Positions 34,278 through 44,117 are shown, counted from the stretch's first letter. The stretch: 64,000 nt of DNA from Tardiphaga sp. 709 (GCF_032401055.1 NZ_CP135529.1:2666001-2730000), one strand, 5' to 3'. The notes: generated from the sequence alone by a model not told the origin. A program made the numbers and translations.

Positions 34278-36947
34278 TCAACCGACCATGCGCGCGGCGG
34301 GCGTAGCGGCGGCAATCCGTCCGACCAGCGCAGCATATTGCGCAATCGGGGCAGGACGCCCGATGAAGTAGCCTTGTACGCCGTCGCAGCCTTCGCTGGC
34401 GAGGAAGCAGAGCTGCTCGTGGGTCTCGACGCCTTCCGCAACGATCGCGACGTCGAGGCCATGGCCAAGCCCGATGACCGCGCGCACGATGGCGGCGGAC
34501 TGCGGATTGAGGCCCAGATTGATCACGAAAGCGCGGTCGATCTTGATCTTGTCGAACGGGAATGCCTGCAGATAGGTCAGCGAGGAATAGCCGGAGCCGA
34601 AGTCGTCCATCGAGATGCGCACACCGAGCGCCTTCAACCGCCGCAGCAACGCGACGCCGCGGTCGAAATCCTCGATCAGCACACCTTCGGTGATTTCCAG
34701 CTCAAGTCGACCGGGCTGCAGGCCGGTTTCGAGCAGGATCGAATGCACGAGGCCGACGAGATCACCATGCATGAACTGCGCGGGCGACAGGTTGACCGCG
34801 ATCTGCAGCGGTACCGGCCAGGAGGCAGCCTCGAGGCAGGCCTGGCGCAGGATCCACTCGCCCATCTCGACGATCAGACCACTTTCTTCGGCCAGCGGAA
34901 TGAAGTCTCCGGGCGGCACGAAGCCGCGGGTCGGATGGATCCAGCGGGCCAGCGCCTCAAAGCCCGTAATGTCGGCATCGACCACGGTCTGGCCAGCGCG
35001 TGCCTGCGGCTGGTAGTGCAGCGACAATTCGCCATTGCGGATCGCGGCCGAGAGGTCCTGATGCAGCACGCGGCGATCGCGCAGTTGCTGGTCCATTTGC
35101 GGCTCGAAGATGCTGATCGAACCGCGCGACTGCGACTTGGCACGGAACAGCGCCGCGCCGGAATTCGCCAGCAGAGCGGCTGGGTCATGGCCGTCGCGCG
35201 GGAACAGCGAGATGCCCGTGGTGACGCCTGTCCGCACCGATTTGCCCTCGATCGGGAATTCCTCCGCAAGGGCCGCGGAGATCCGCTCTGCGATCAACAG
35301 CCCGGCCGCGGGCTGCGCGCCGTCGATGATCACGCCGAACTCGTCACCGCCGAGCCGCGCCACAACTCCGCCGCCCACGGCTGCATCGACACGACGCGAC
35401 ACCTCGATCAGCAGCTTGTCGCCGATGGCGTGACCGAAGACATCGTTGACCTCCTTCAGGCCGTCGAGATCGATCGACAGCACCGCGAATTCCTCGGAGG
35501 TCTCGCCGCAGGCATCGATCATCTGCGACAGAGCCTGCAAAAAGGCCGGGCGGTTCGGCAGATCGGTCAGGCCGTCGTGATAGGCCATATGCGCCATCCG
35601 CGCCTCGGTCTGGCGGCGGTCGGTGACATCTTCGTGGGTCTTGATCAGATATTGCGGCTCGCCTGCTTCGTCGAGGACGGTAACCCGGCGGGTCAGGAAC
35701 AGCCGCAATCCGTCGCGCGTGCTGATCGGATGCTCTTCCGCAATCGGTGTTCGGCCCCTGATCGCTGCCTGATCCCGGCTGACGATCAGCTTCGCTTCTT
35801 CCGGGCGAAGCATTTCGGGAACGGTCAGACCGATAGCGTCTTCGCGTTTACGACCCAGAATGACCTCTGCGCCGCGGTTGGCGAACAGATAACGACCGGT
35901 GCTGATCTGCTGCACCATCAGCGACACAGGAATGTTGTCGAGTACGGTCTCAAGGAATTTCTTGGCGTTCTCCAGTTCCTTGGACAGCGACTTGCGGTCG
36001 GTCACATCCTCGAACAGCGCAATCAGGAATGCCGGCTCATTGCGTTCGTTAAAGGCAATCACGCGATTGCTATCCAGCGTGCGGACGTCTGAACCAATCT
36101 CCACATTGAACTCGCTGCGACACTGACTGCGTGTTTCCACTGCCAGGGCATCGGCTTCGGCAATCGCTTTCGCAGACTGTGCGGAGAATATCTGATCCGG
36201 TCGCTTGCCGACGATCTTATCGCGCGAGAGTCGAGAGAAGGTCTCGAAAGCCCGGTTGGCGAAGATATAGCGGCCGTCGTCAATGGTCTTGGCCGCGACG
36301 CAGATCGGGACGTGATCAAGGACAGATTCGAGGAACTGCTTGGTGGTCGCAAGCTCGCGCTGCAGGAAACGCTGCTCGGTGCAGTCCTCATGAATGCCAA
36401 TGGCGCCGCCATTGGGAAGCCGGCTGAACTTGACGTGGACGGATTGCCCGCCGGGCATTTCGGCAATGTACTCGCCGGCGGAAACAGTCTGCTCGTAGAA
36501 GCTCTGGGTGGCCAGATCGAGCTTGCCACGCTGGCGGCGTAACTCGCGCAATCCTGGGCCGGTAATATCCTTGGTGATGTCGGCGCGCGTCAGGTCGTAG
36601 ATCTCGAGATAGCGATCATTGCAAAACACGACCCGCTTCTGGTCGTCGAGCATCACGATGCCTTGGCCGAGATGATTGAGGGCAGAACCGACAAACGCAT
36701 TGCGCCGCTGCTGCTCGCGACGCACGTTGCGCAGTGCCGAGGCGACCCACAGCACAATGGCGGCGAGAAATGCCAGCGCGACAAATCCACCGATGAGAAG
36801 CTGCCAGATCATTTGCGGGTCGAGTTCGCTGATATAATGAACCGCCGAGGATTCCGCATGGGCTCCGGTAATGCTGCCAAGAAGGCACGCGACCGCGATG
36901 ACGGACACTGCCGCCTTGCTGTCTGATCGCCCGATCTTGCCAGTCAT
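34278..36947 (-). CDS. PAS-GGDEF-EAL cyclic-di-GMP protein
   Basis: A membrane protein of 889 residues. A signal-like N-terminus and one helix (LLIGGFVALAFLAAIVLWVA, about 51-70) precede at least three PAS domains (LGQGIVMLDDQKRVVFCND; LDHVPICVAAKTIDDGRYIF; LDNIPVSLMVQQISTGRYLF). GGDEF follows (RLGGDEFGVI), then EAL (GFEALARW, NLSPAQ, LEITEG, DDFGSGYSS, KIDRAF, AEGVET). Both enzyme motifs look intact; no RxxD inhibition site is visible. The two middle PAS modules are near-copies of each other, suggesting internal duplication. Confidence 0.92.
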   Translation of the reverse strand: MTGKIGRSDSKAAVSVIAVACLLGSITGAHAESSAVHYISELDPQMIWQLLIGGFVALAFLAAIVLWVASALRNVRREQQRRNAFVGSALNHLGQGIVMLDDQKRVVFCNDRYLEIYDLTRADITKDITGPGLRELRRQRGKLDLATQSFYEQTVSAGEYIAEMPGGQSVHVKFSRLPNGGAIGIHEDCTEQRFLQRELATTKQFLESVLDHVPICVAAKTIDDGRYIFANRAFETFSRLSRDKIVGKRPDQIFSAQSAKAIAEADALAVETRSQCRSEFNVEIGSDVRTLDSNRVIAFNERNEPAFLIALFEDVTDRKSLSKELENAKKFLETVLDNIPVSLMVQQISTGRYLFANRGAEVILGRKREDAIGLTVPEMLRPEEAKLIVSRDQAAIRGRTPIAEEHPISTRDGLRLFLTRRVTVLDEAGEPQYLIKTHEDVTDRRQTEARMAHMAYHDGLTDLPNRPAFLQALSQMIDACGETSEEFAVLSIDLDGLKEVNDVFGHAIGDKLLIEVSRRVDAAVGGGVVARLGGDEFGVIIDGAQPAAGLLIAERISAALAEEFPIEGKSVRTGVTTGISLFPRDGHDPAALLANSGAALFRAKSQSRGSISIFEPQMDQQLRDRRVLHQDLSAAIRNGELSLHYQPQARAGQTVVDADITGFEALARWIHPTRGFVPPGDFIPLAEESGLIVEMGEWILRQACLEAASWPVPLQIAVNLSPAQFMHGDLVGLVHSILLETGLQPGRLELEITEGVLIEDFDRGVALLRRLKALGVRISMDDFGSGYSSLTYLQAFPFDKIKIDRAFVINLGLNPQSAAIVRAVIGLGHGLDVAIVAEGVETHEQLCFLASEGCDGVQGYFIGRPAPIAQYAALVGRIAAATPAARMVG

Positions 36948-37131
36948 TACACACCCGCGTATTCGCAGCGTGAGTGTTTGGTTACAGGTATGTGGATCAG
37001 GTAAATGCGTATCGTCGCACCTGCAGAATGCGGCGAAAATTGGTGGTAATTAGCTGTGATGCTTAATGTTTTACTAATACGCCACAAGGTCGAACCGCGG
37101 ATGACCTGCGCAGCAAACTATCGGACGCGAC

Positions 37132-38234
37132 ATGGACAAGGTTGAATGCGTGGTGGTGGGCGCCGGCGTCGTGGGTCTTGCGATCGCCCGGCGACTGGCG
37201 GAAGCGGGACGCGAGGTCATCGTGCTGGAGGCTGCGGACGCGATTGGTACCGTGACCTCGTCGCGCAACAGCGAGGTCATCCATGCCGGCATCTATTATC
37301 CGGCCGGCAGCCTGATGGCGCGGCTCTGCGTCGCTGGAAAACAGGCGCTCTATGATTATTGCCGGGATCGCGGCATCCCACATCGCAACTCCGGGAAACT
37401 GATCGTCGCCACACGTCCGGAGGAGATCGCCAAACTGGCTTCGATCAAAGCGCACGCCGAAGCCAATGGCGTCGCTGACCTCCAGCAATTATCCGGGACA
37501 GAGGCACGGGCGCTGGAGCCGGCACTGGCTTGCGAAGCCGCGCTGTTGTCCCCCTCCACCGGAATTGTCGATAGCCACAGCTACATGTTGTCGCTGCGCG
37601 GTGAAGCGGAAGCCGCCGGCGCGGCCTTCGCGTTCCTCGCGCCGCTGGAACGTGGCCGGGTCACCGCCGACGGTTTCGAACTGGATGTGGGCGGCGAGGC
37701 TCCGATGACACTCGCCTGCGACATGCTGATCAATTCCGCAGGCCTGTCCGCAACCGCGATCGCTCGCATGCTCGACGGCATGCCGCTCGACCTGATCCCC
37801 CCGCTTATCTGGCGAAGGGCTGCTACTTCAGCTGCAATGCGAAAGCGCCGTTCTCGCGGCTGATCTATCCCGTGCCGGAACCGGGCGGCCTCGGCGTGCA
37901 TCTGACGCTCGATCTGGCCGGCCAGGCGCGTTTCGGCCCTGACGTCGAGTGGGTGGATCACATCGACTACACGGTCGATCCGGCACGCGGAGAGAGGTTC
38001 TATCCGGCCATCAGGCGCTACTGGCCGGACCTGCCCGACGGCGCATTGATGCCAAGCTATTCCGGAATGCGGCCGAAGATCGTGCCGCCCGCAGTCGCGG
38101 TGCAGGACTTCATGATCCAGGGTGCCCAGACCCATGGCGTGCCGGGCCTTATCAACCTGTTCGGCATCGAGTCACCGGGGCTGACATCATCCCTGGCCAT
38201 CGCGGACTACGTAGCTGACATGGCGGAAAATTAA
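37132..38234 (+). pseudogene. FAD-dependent oxidoreductase (LhgO-like) interrupted by a frameshift
   Basis: DAO-superfamily oxidase resembling L-2-hydroxyglutarate oxidase. The first part (from [20 protein letters not shown], with the FAD-binding GxGxxG) reads in one frame to about 37800. The rest ([20 protein letters not shown] ... [20 protein letters not shown]) reads in a frame shifted by one base. The join falls at a run of six C (37797-37802), where adding one base restores a 367-residue protein of normal family length. As written, the first frame ends at 37863 after 243 residues. It may be a real recent inactivation or a homopolymer sequencing error. Confidence 0.85.
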
Positions 38235-38403
38235 ACGCGAAGGGTTGCAGGCGAAGCGATCCAGGCCAACCGAATAACTGGAGCTTCGTCGCAAACCTAT
38301 CGCGGAATGAGGACAAGACGTCATAGCACCTACGCCAAAGCAGTGACGTAAACGGCAATGTCGATGCTGTGATTTATCGTTCGATGATCAGTGCAGCCGT
38401 TGA

Positions 38404-38589
38404 TCAGTGCACCGTGTCGCTGGCCCCGTTTTTGAGACGCTGTATTTCGTCCCTGACCATCAGTTTTCGACGCTTGAGTTCGACGATGCGGAGATCGTCG
38501 GTAGACAGGTGCACGAGCGCTTCGTGCAATTCGCTTTCGAGAACTTTGTGCTTGCGTTCCAGTTCGACGAGATGCGCCTGTAGTGCCAT
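38404..38589 (-). CDS. DUF465/YdcH family small protein
   Basis: A 61-residue coiled-coil protein starting after GAGGAG. It contains HLVELERKHKVLESELHEAL and a basic ELKRRKLMVRDEIQRL, the two-helix pattern of the YdcH/DUF465 family. The function is unknown. A second DUF465 gene starts 250 bp away in the opposite direction. Confidence 0.88.
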   Translation of the reverse strand: MALQAHLVELERKHKVLESELHEALVHLSTDDLRIVELKRRKLMVRDEIQRLKNGASDTVH

Positions 38590-38838
38590 TCGAAAACTCC
38601 TCGGTAGGATTGAACCTCAGGATACGTTCGGTTGGACGATGAATTCTACATGACAGTGGACATCTGTCGATGGGTATTGAAAAGTGTATTTTGAGTTTCA
38701 GGTATCGTGTGAAACGAATCGTGACCTGATTGCGCCGCAAAAACATGGAACCGGACGGCTTGCGTGGTGCGCCTGCACCGGCGATAGTCATCCTAGAAAT
38801 TCCTCGCAAATGACTTGCGAATCCAGTCAGCTAGAAAC

Positions 38839-39045
38839 ATGAACGACGACGAAGATCGCGAACTCCCGTTAGAACTCGCCCGATTGCAGCAGGAACATCG
38901 CGACCTCGACGCCGCTATCGATGCCTTGCAACATTCACCGGCACCCGATCTTTTGCGACTGCAACGGTTGAAGAAGAGGAAGCTTCAGCTGAAAGATCGG
39001 ATCTCCTTCATCGAAGATCAGATCACCCCGGATATTATTGCCTGA
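38839..39045 (+). CDS. DUF465/YdcH family small protein
   Basis: A 68-residue acidic coiled-coil protein (MNDDEDRELPLELARLQQEH) with the family's C-terminal RLKKRKLQLKDRISFIEDQI. It is divergent from the DUF465 gene at 38404. The ribosome site is weak and a TTG at 38815 is an alternative start. The two share the same helical plan but are not close copies. Confidence 0.8.
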   Translation: MNDDEDRELPLELARLQQEHRDLDAAIDALQHSPAPDLLRLQRLKKRKLQLKDRISFIEDQITPDIIA

Positions 39046-39109
39046 GACAACGCGTCGCGCTGTGGCTGTGGGTTAAAGAACGGCCAGGGCTGCGAACTCA
39101 ACGCGTAAC

Positions 39110-39414
39110 GATCAATGGATCGGCTTTCTTTGCGTCACGGTGACTGCGGTCGGCTGGGCGCTGAGCTGGCCCATCATCAAAATGGCATCGCGATGTGGCG
39201 CGGCGGAAGTTTGCGCGCACGCGGCACATCATTCCACGTCTGTTGTTTGTATCGTTCACCGACGTCTTTACCTGGATGGGCTGCGCGAACTGATCAAGTG
39301 ACGCTCGCACTGGGCGGCCTGACGCTGGCGCAGCGCAAGCCGGCTTCGGCGGATGAAGACGCGCGACGGGAAGATCGCTCACAGGGCGCCGAACTTGACA
39401 TAAGAACAAAATAA
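39110..39414 (+). pseudogene. Decayed drug/metabolite (EamA-type) transporter
   Basis: Fragments of a ten-helix EamA permease appear in order but in three frames. First comes an N-terminal helix (QWIGFLCVTVTAVGWALSWP, then IIKM). An internal helix start follows (SFTDVFTWMGCAN), then the C-terminal helix end (VTLALGGLTLAQRK). The whole relic spans about 300 bp against about 900 for an intact gene, so large deletions have occurred. It fills most of the 410-bp gap between the DUF465 gene and the gene at 39456. Confidence 0.55.
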
Positions 39415-39455
39415 GAACACGCTCGCGCCGAAATCAATCGACTCGTGAGGGCACC

Positions 39456-39707
39456 ATGGCCGACATCACCTATTACGTCGCACTGCCCTTCTTGCACGAC
39501 GACTCCGGTTCGCCGGCCGCCGGTGCCGCCGAGGAATGTCAGAGTGCATCCGGCGCCATCCGCCGCGCCGAACTCTTGTCCCGTACGCCAGGCTCGATCG
39601 GCGCATTGGCCTTCAGCCGTACCGGCGATCCGATGATCGGCGAGTTCGGCGACGCGCAGGTGATCCGCGCCTTTGGCGAAGTGCCAAGCGACCTCAGCGC
39701 ATTGTAA
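39456..39707 (+). CDS. Conserved hypothetical protein
   Basis: An 83-residue soluble protein with a GAGGG ribosome site. It begins [18 protein letters not shown] and has no signal peptide or recognised domain. High third-position GC supports coding. I do not recognise the family. It stands alone between the transporter relic and purE. Confidence 0.65.
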   Translation: MADITYYVALPFLHDDSGSPAAGAAEECQSASGAIRRAELLSRTPGSIGALAFSRTGDPMIGEFGDAQVIRAFGEVPSDLSAL

Positions 39708-39748
39708 AGGCGCCAACGTCGACGATCGACTAGCTACACTTTCGCAGG

Positions 39749-39946
39749 TCACGGCGTCAGGCGGCCGCCGGCCCGCGGCTTTTCGGCAGCGACACCAACG
39801 CCTTGGAACCCCGAAATGCCGGCTTCATGGAACGTTTGACCGGCTTTGCAGCAGGCGTTCGGGTTTTCTTTTGCATGGGATTTGTTACAAGGCTTGCCAG
39901 TCTTCACCAAGACGAGATCATGTTTGCCACGCTCCTTGCCACGCAA
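39749..39946 (-). CDS. Possible small Cys/Lys-rich protein
   Basis: A frame of 65 codons from a TTG at 39946 encodes [20 protein letters not shown] and [18 protein letters not shown]. The frame remains open upstream ([19 protein letters not shown]) without an ATG, GTG or ribosome site, so the true start is unclear. The three clustered cysteines could bind metal or form disulfides. Coding bias is moderate. It faces away from purE and fills the 295-bp gap before it. Confidence 0.35.
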   Translation of the reverse strand: MRGKERGKHDLVLVKTGKPCNKSHAKENPNACCKAGQTFHEAGISGFQGVGVAAEKPRAGGRLTP

Positions 39947-40002
39947 GGGGACGACATTGTATTTCCAGCCTATCTTTCTGGATTCGCGAAAGAAAATACG
40001 GA

Positions 40003-40491
40003 ATGACCGCGCCCGTCGCCATTATTATGGGAAGCCAGTCCGACTGGGAAACCATGCGCCATGCCGCCGAAACGCTGACTGCACTCGGCGTATCCCACGA
40101 GGCACGCATCGTCTCGGCCCACCGTACGCCGGACCGGCTGGTCGCGTTCGCCAAGGGCGCCAAGGCAGCGGGCTTCCAGATCATCATCGCCGGTGCCGGC
40201 GGCGCTGCGCATTTGCCCGGCATGGCCGCGGCGCTGACGGAACTCCCGGTATTCGGTGTGCCCGTGGAATCCAAGGCGCTGTCCGGCGTCGACTCACTTT
40301 ATTCGATCGTACAGATGCCGGGGGGCGTGCCCGTCGGCACGCTGGCCATCGGCAAGCCCGGCGCGATCAATGCGGCACTGCTCGCGGCGAGCGTGCTGGC
40401 GCTGCACGACACGGCACTGGCGACAAAGCTCGCCGCCTGGCGCAAGGCGCAGACCGATGCCGTGGCTGAAAAGCCGGAAGGTGCGGCGTGA
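40003..40491 (+). CDS. purE: N5-carboxyaminoimidazole ribonucleotide mutase
   Basis: Class I PurE (162 residues), which converts N5-CAIR to CAIR in purine synthesis. The active-site loop [12 protein letters not shown], the SAHRTPDR motif and [11 protein letters not shown] are all present. The ATG at 40003 is used; the open frame extends upstream without homology. The stop overlaps the purK start (GTGA), so the two enzymes are made together. Confidence 0.97.
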   Translation: MTAPVAIIMGSQSDWETMRHAAETLTALGVSHEARIVSAHRTPDRLVAFAKGAKAAGFQIIIAGAGGAAHLPGMAAALTELPVFGVPVESKALSGVDSLYSIVQMPGGVPVGTLAIGKPGAINAALLAASVLALHDTALATKLAAWRKAQTDAVAEKPEGAA

Positions 40492-41597
40492 GCGCTGTGG
40501 TGACGAAGGTTCTTAAGCCAGGCGATACGATCGGCATTCTCGGTGGCGGCCAGCTTGGTCGCATGTTAGCGATGTCCGCAGCACGCCTCGGCCTCCGCTG
40601 TCAGGTCTTTTCACCGGATCCGGATTCGCCGGCTTTCGACGTGGTGCAGAACGCGACATGCGCTGAATATGCGGATGTCGAGGCGCTCGAACTGTTCGCC
40701 AGTGATTGCGACGTCATCACCTACGAATTCGAGAACGTGCCGGCCGCCACCGCGATGATCCTCGACGCGCGGCGCCCGGTTCTGCCCGCGCAGACAATCC
40801 TGCAGACCACGCAGGATCGTCTGGCCGAGAAGGATTTTGTAACGTCGCTGGGTATCGGCACCGCCGCTTACGCAGGCGTTGCGAATGCTGGCGAGCTTCA
40901 TGCAGCGGTCAAGAAGATCGGTCTGCCAGCTGTCATCAAGACGCGTCGCTTCGGTTATGACGGCAAGGGTCAGGCAATCATCCGCGAGGGTGACGATCTC
41001 GATCAGGTCTGGAAGGATCTCGGCACCAATTCCGCGATCCTTGAAGCCTTCGTGCCGTTCGAACGCGAGGTTTCGGTCATCGCTGCACGCGGCGCCGACG
41101 GTCAAGTCGAATGTTTCGACGTCACCGAAAACGAGCACCGCGATCACATCCTGAAATTCTCCTATGCGCCCGCACGCATCTCCGACGCGCTTGCCGCGAA
41201 GGCACGCGAGATCGCCGAGAAGATCGGCACCGCGCTGGTCTATGTCGGCGTCTTTGCCGTCGAACTGTTTGTCGTGCCGGGCCAAAAGGACGCCATTGAC
41301 GGTGCGACGCTTGTCGTGAACGAAATCGCGCCGCGCGTGCACAATTCCGGCCACTGGACGCTCGATGGCGCCTCGGTGTCGCAATTCGAACAGCACATCC
41401 GCGCCATCGCCGGTTGGCCGCTCGCCAAACCCGTCCGCCACGGCCAGGTCACCATGATCAACCTGATCGGCGACGACATTCTCGACTACGGCAAGTGGCT
41501 CACCGTCCCCGGCGCCACCGTGCATCTCTATGGCAAGGGCGCGCCGAAGCCCGGCCGCAAGATGGGTCATGTGGTTGAAGTGAAGCCGGCGACGTAA
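40488..41597 (+). CDS. purK: N5-carboxyaminoimidazole ribonucleotide synthase
   Basis: ATP-grasp enzyme (369 residues) that uses ATP and bicarbonate to carboxylate AIR, the step before PurE. Visible are the N-terminal [21 protein letters not shown], the ATP-grasp loop [12 protein letters not shown] and [14 protein letters not shown]. It starts with GTG overlapping the purE stop. The last codons form one arm of a hairpin with the downstream gap. Confidence 0.97.
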   Translation: MSAVVTKVLKPGDTIGILGGGQLGRMLAMSAARLGLRCQVFSPDPDSPAFDVVQNATCAEYADVEALELFASDCDVITYEFENVPAATAMILDARRPVLPAQTILQTTQDRLAEKDFVTSLGIGTAAYAGVANAGELHAAVKKIGLPAVIKTRRFGYDGKGQAIIREGDDLDQVWKDLGTNSAILEAFVPFEREVSVIAARGADGQVECFDVTENEHRDHILKFSYAPARISDALAAKAREIAEKIGTALVYVGVFAVELFVVPGQKDAIDGATLVVNEIAPRVHNSGHWTLDGASVSQFEQHIRAIAGWPLAKPVRHGQVTMINLIGDDILDYGKWLTVPGATVHLYGKGAPKPGRKMGHVVEVKPAT

Positions 41598-41612
41598 CGA
41601 CGCCGGCTTCAC
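41580..41612. terminator. Hairpin spanning the purK stop codon
   Basis: A perfect 12-bp stem GTGAAGCCGGCG / CGCCGGCTTCAC holds the TAA stop in its loop, between convergent purK and aqpZ. No T-run follows. Confidence 0.5.
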
Positions 41613-41623
41613 CGCCTCATTCG

Positions 41624-42346
41624 TCAGCTGGTCGCCTTGCCTTCCACCACACCAGCGGGCTCGTCACTCAGCCAGCGATAGATCGCGCCGCCGAGAACAC
41701 CGCCAACCAGCGGTGCCACCCAGAACAGCCACAACTGCTGCAGTGCCCAGCCGCCGACAAACAATGCCGGCCCGGTGCTGCGCGCCGGATTCACCGACGT
41801 GTTGGTGACTGGAATGCTGACGAGGTGGATCATCACCAGCGCAAGCCCGATTGCCAGCGGCGCGAAGCCCGCAGGCGCCTTGCCGTGTGTGGAGCCCATG
41901 ATGATGAACAGGAACATCATGGTCATCACGACTTCCATGATGAAGCCCGCGACCATGCTGTATTTGCCGGGCGAATGATCGCCGTAGCCGTTCGACGCAA
42001 AGCCCTTGGCAAGGTCGAAACCGGCAGCGCCGCTGGCGATGACATACAACACGGCCGCACCTGCAACCGCACCGACGACCTGCGCGATCACATAAGGGAG
42101 AATCTGGCCGGCGGGGAAACGTCCACCCGCCGCAAGACCCACGGTGACCGCAGGATTGAGATGGCAGCCCGAAACGTGGCCGATGGCATAGGCCATGGTC
42201 ACGACGCTGAGGCCGAAGGCCAGCGAGACGCCGACGAGACCGATACCGACCTGCGGAAATGCTGCCGCGATTACGGCACTGCCGCAGCCTGCAAATGTGA
42301 GCCAAAAGGTGCCGATCAGCTCGGCCGCGTATTTTTTCCCATTCAT
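41624..42346 (-). CDS. aqpZ: Aquaporin Z-type water channel
   Basis: Inner-membrane MIP channel of 240 residues with six helices and both half-helix NPA motifs ([11 protein letters not shown] and [11 protein letters not shown]). The selectivity-filter His, Thr and Arg of water-selective AqpZ are present in [18 protein letters not shown], so water rather than glycerol is the expected substrate. The start at 42346 follows GGAGAG. It is a single gene. Confidence 0.95.
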   Translation of the reverse strand: MNGKKYAAELIGTFWLTFAGCGSAVIAAAFPQVGIGLVGVSLAFGLSVVTMAYAIGHVSGCHLNPAVTVGLAAGGRFPAGQILPYVIAQVVGAVAGAAVLYVIASGAAGFDLAKGFASNGYGDHSPGKYSMVAGFIMEVVMTMMFLFIIMGSTHGKAPAGFAPLAIGLALVMIHLVSIPVTNTSVNPARSTGPALFVGGWALQQLWLFWVAPLVGGVLGGAIYRWLSDEPAGVVEGKATS

Positions 42347-42629
42347 GATGCTCTCCGGTCGTAATCGGCGTCCCGGCTGAGTCGCCGCGGGAATTATGCG
42401 TCCGTGCTCCAATACCTGTCGAGACAGGGAACCTGCCCTATCCCCACCCGGGAAAATCCGGAAAAAGCACGTTATTTTCCCAGCCCAGAAGGTTAAAATG
42501 ACGGCGCCGCAAGGTGGACATTCGCCATTTCATCTGGTACATCGGCGCCCTTGAGGTTAAGGGCATGGCCTTTGTCGGCCCTTCACTTTACCGAAATTCA
42601 AATCCGATCAATTGAAAAGAGGATGCCGC

Positions 42630-42932
42630 GTGCAGGTTCTCGTTCGCGATAATAACGTCGATCAGGCTCTCAAGGCGCTGAAGAAGAAGATGCAGCGCGA
42701 GGGTATTTTCCGCGAGATGAAGCTCCGCGGTCACTACGAAAAGCCCTCTGAGAAGAAGGCTCGCGAGAAGGCTGAGGCCGTGCGTCGCGCACGCAAGCTT
42801 GCTCGCAAGAAGCTGCAGCGCGAAGGCCTGCTGCCGATGAAGCCGAAGCCGGTGTTCGGCGCGGGTCCTGGCGCCGATCGTGGCGGCCGTCCCGGCGCTG
42901 GCGGCGCGGGCGCTCCGCGTCCGGCGCGCTAA
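42630..42932 (+). CDS. rpsU: 30S ribosomal protein bS21
   Basis: Small basic ribosomal protein of 100 residues starting at a GTG 7 nt after AGAGGA ([20 protein letters not shown]). It is longer than the roughly 70-residue E. coli form because of a Gly/Ala/Pro-rich tail ([20 protein letters not shown]) that is usual in alphaproteobacteria. A strong terminator follows, so it is monocistronic. Confidence 0.96.
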   Translation: MQVLVRDNNVDQALKALKKKMQREGIFREMKLRGHYEKPSEKKAREKAEAVRRARKLARKKLQREGLLPMKPKPVFGAGPGADRGGRPGAGGAGAPRPAR

Positions 42933-42953
42933 GCGCTTCATCATTTAAGTTCG

Positions 42954-42986
42954 ATAACGCGGGCCAAAGCCCGCGTTATTTTTTTT
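42954..42986 (+). terminator. Rho-independent terminator of rpsU
   Basis: An 11-bp perfect stem ATAACGCGGGC / GCCCGCGTTAT with a CAAA loop is followed by eight T. Confidence 0.95.
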
Positions 42987-43101
42987 GCGCAATTGCTTTT
43001 TGCGAGAACTACTTCCTTGGCGCGCTGGTCTTGATCGGGTGCATTTTGCCCGATGTCGCGCTACCAATAGGTCATTGGTCGCTGCGTGAGATTGGCCCTG
43101 C

Positions 43102-43761
43102 ATGGAATGTCCCGTCCGCGAGTCCCCGTTCCGCTTCGGCGCCCGCGGCCTTACCGCGATTGCCCTTGTCGTTGCGGGTCTGTGCAGCACCGGATGCTCA
43201 TTCAACCTGTCGTCACTAACACCGGGTTCTGACAAGGACGAACCGAAGACAACGGCCCTGGCGCCCCCGTCGCCCACGAATTCCGGCAAGACCAATCCGC
43301 AGGATGCGCAGATCCACGCTGCACGCGCGCAGGCGCTCGCACAGTCCGGTAAACCCGATGACGCGCTGCTCGCCTTGAATCAGGCAATCGACCTCGATCC
43401 GCACAGTGCGCAGATCTTCTACCAACGCGGGCTGCTCTATCAGTCCGAGAAGAAATATGAATTCGCCATTGCGGATTTTACGTCAGCCAACGGCTTGACA
43501 CCGCAGCAGGCGGATCCCCTGCTCGGCCGCGCGCAATGCTATCTCGCCCTCGGCAAACACCAGGAAGCCGCAGCGGATCTCGACGAGGCTTCGCAGGTGG
43601 CACCGGGCAATGCCCAGGTCTGGCTGACCCGCGGCGCGACCTATGAGAAGCTTGGCGACAGGGCCAAGGCTGCAGATTCCTACAGCCGCGCGGTCGCGCT
43701 GCGCCCGAAGGACGATGCAGCGCGGAGCGGCCTCGCGCGGATGGGTGGAAGGGCGGGTTAA
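43102..43761 (+). CDS. TPR-repeat lipoprotein
   Basis: A 219-residue exported protein. The N-terminal hydrophobic segment ends in LCSTGC, a likely lipobox with Cys near 33. A proline/threonine-rich linker leads to about four TPR repeats (for example ALLALNQAIDLDPHSAQIFY, FAIADFTSANGLTPQQADPL and AADSYSRAVALRPKDDAARS). It probably acts as a protein-interaction scaffold in the periplasm; its partner is unknown. Confidence 0.82.
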   Translation: MECPVRESPFRFGARGLTAIALVVAGLCSTGCSFNLSSLTPGSDKDEPKTTALAPPSPTNSGKTNPQDAQIHAARAQALAQSGKPDDALLALNQAIDLDPHSAQIFYQRGLLYQSEKKYEFAIADFTSANGLTPQQADPLLGRAQCYLALGKHQEAAADLDEASQVAPGNAQVWLTRGATYEKLGDRAKAADSYSRAVALRPKDDAARSGLARMGGRAG

Positions 43762-43785
43762 CTCGAAGATATGCGCGAGTCGTCG

Positions 43786-44094
43786 TCACCCGCGAATGTC
43801 AGCCACTTCGACGTGATCGAGCACATATGCGCTGCGTTCGGCGAGCTCGCTGATCTTTGCCGCATAAACTTTGAAATGTAGCGTGTCACGATGCGCGGCC
43901 ACGGCAGCGTTGTCCTTGTATAGTTCATCAAGCACGAAGCGATTAGGATCGGCCTGATCCTGCCAGATATCCCAGCGGAGGTTGCCCGCCTCCGCGCGTG
44001 AGGGCGCCACCATACCGTGGAGCAGTGCTTTCAGTTCATCGGCCTTACCCGGCCGGGCGACAAGGATCGCCGCGATCTTCACGGAAGTCGGCAT
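43786..44094 (-). CDS. YgiN-like antibiotic biosynthesis monooxygenase domain protein
   Basis: A 102-residue ABM-fold protein (dimeric ferredoxin-like). It has IAAILVARPGKADELKALLH, the central NLRWDIWQDQADPNRFVLDE and HFKVYAAKISEL. Family members include quinol monooxygenases and haem-degrading enzymes, but many have no known activity. It lies downstream of the DJ-1-like gene on the same strand with a hairpin in the 63-bp gap. Confidence 0.85.
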   Translation of the reverse strand: MPTSVKIAAILVARPGKADELKALLHGMVAPSRAEAGNLRWDIWQDQADPNRFVLDELYKDNAAVAAHRDTLHFKVYAAKISELAERSAYVLDHVEVADIRG

Positions 44095-44117
44095 ATCTTG
44101 GTCCCTTCATGAAAGCG

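Noticed and set aside
34338-36092. A 584-codon plus-strand frame inside the GGDEF-EAL gene
   Set aside because: No recognisable domain, and the minus-strand gene has intact PAS, GGDEF and EAL motifs.
39673-40002. Upstream extension of purE
   Set aside because: PurE homology begins at ATG 40003; the upstream codons show no similarity and are out of character for coding sequence.
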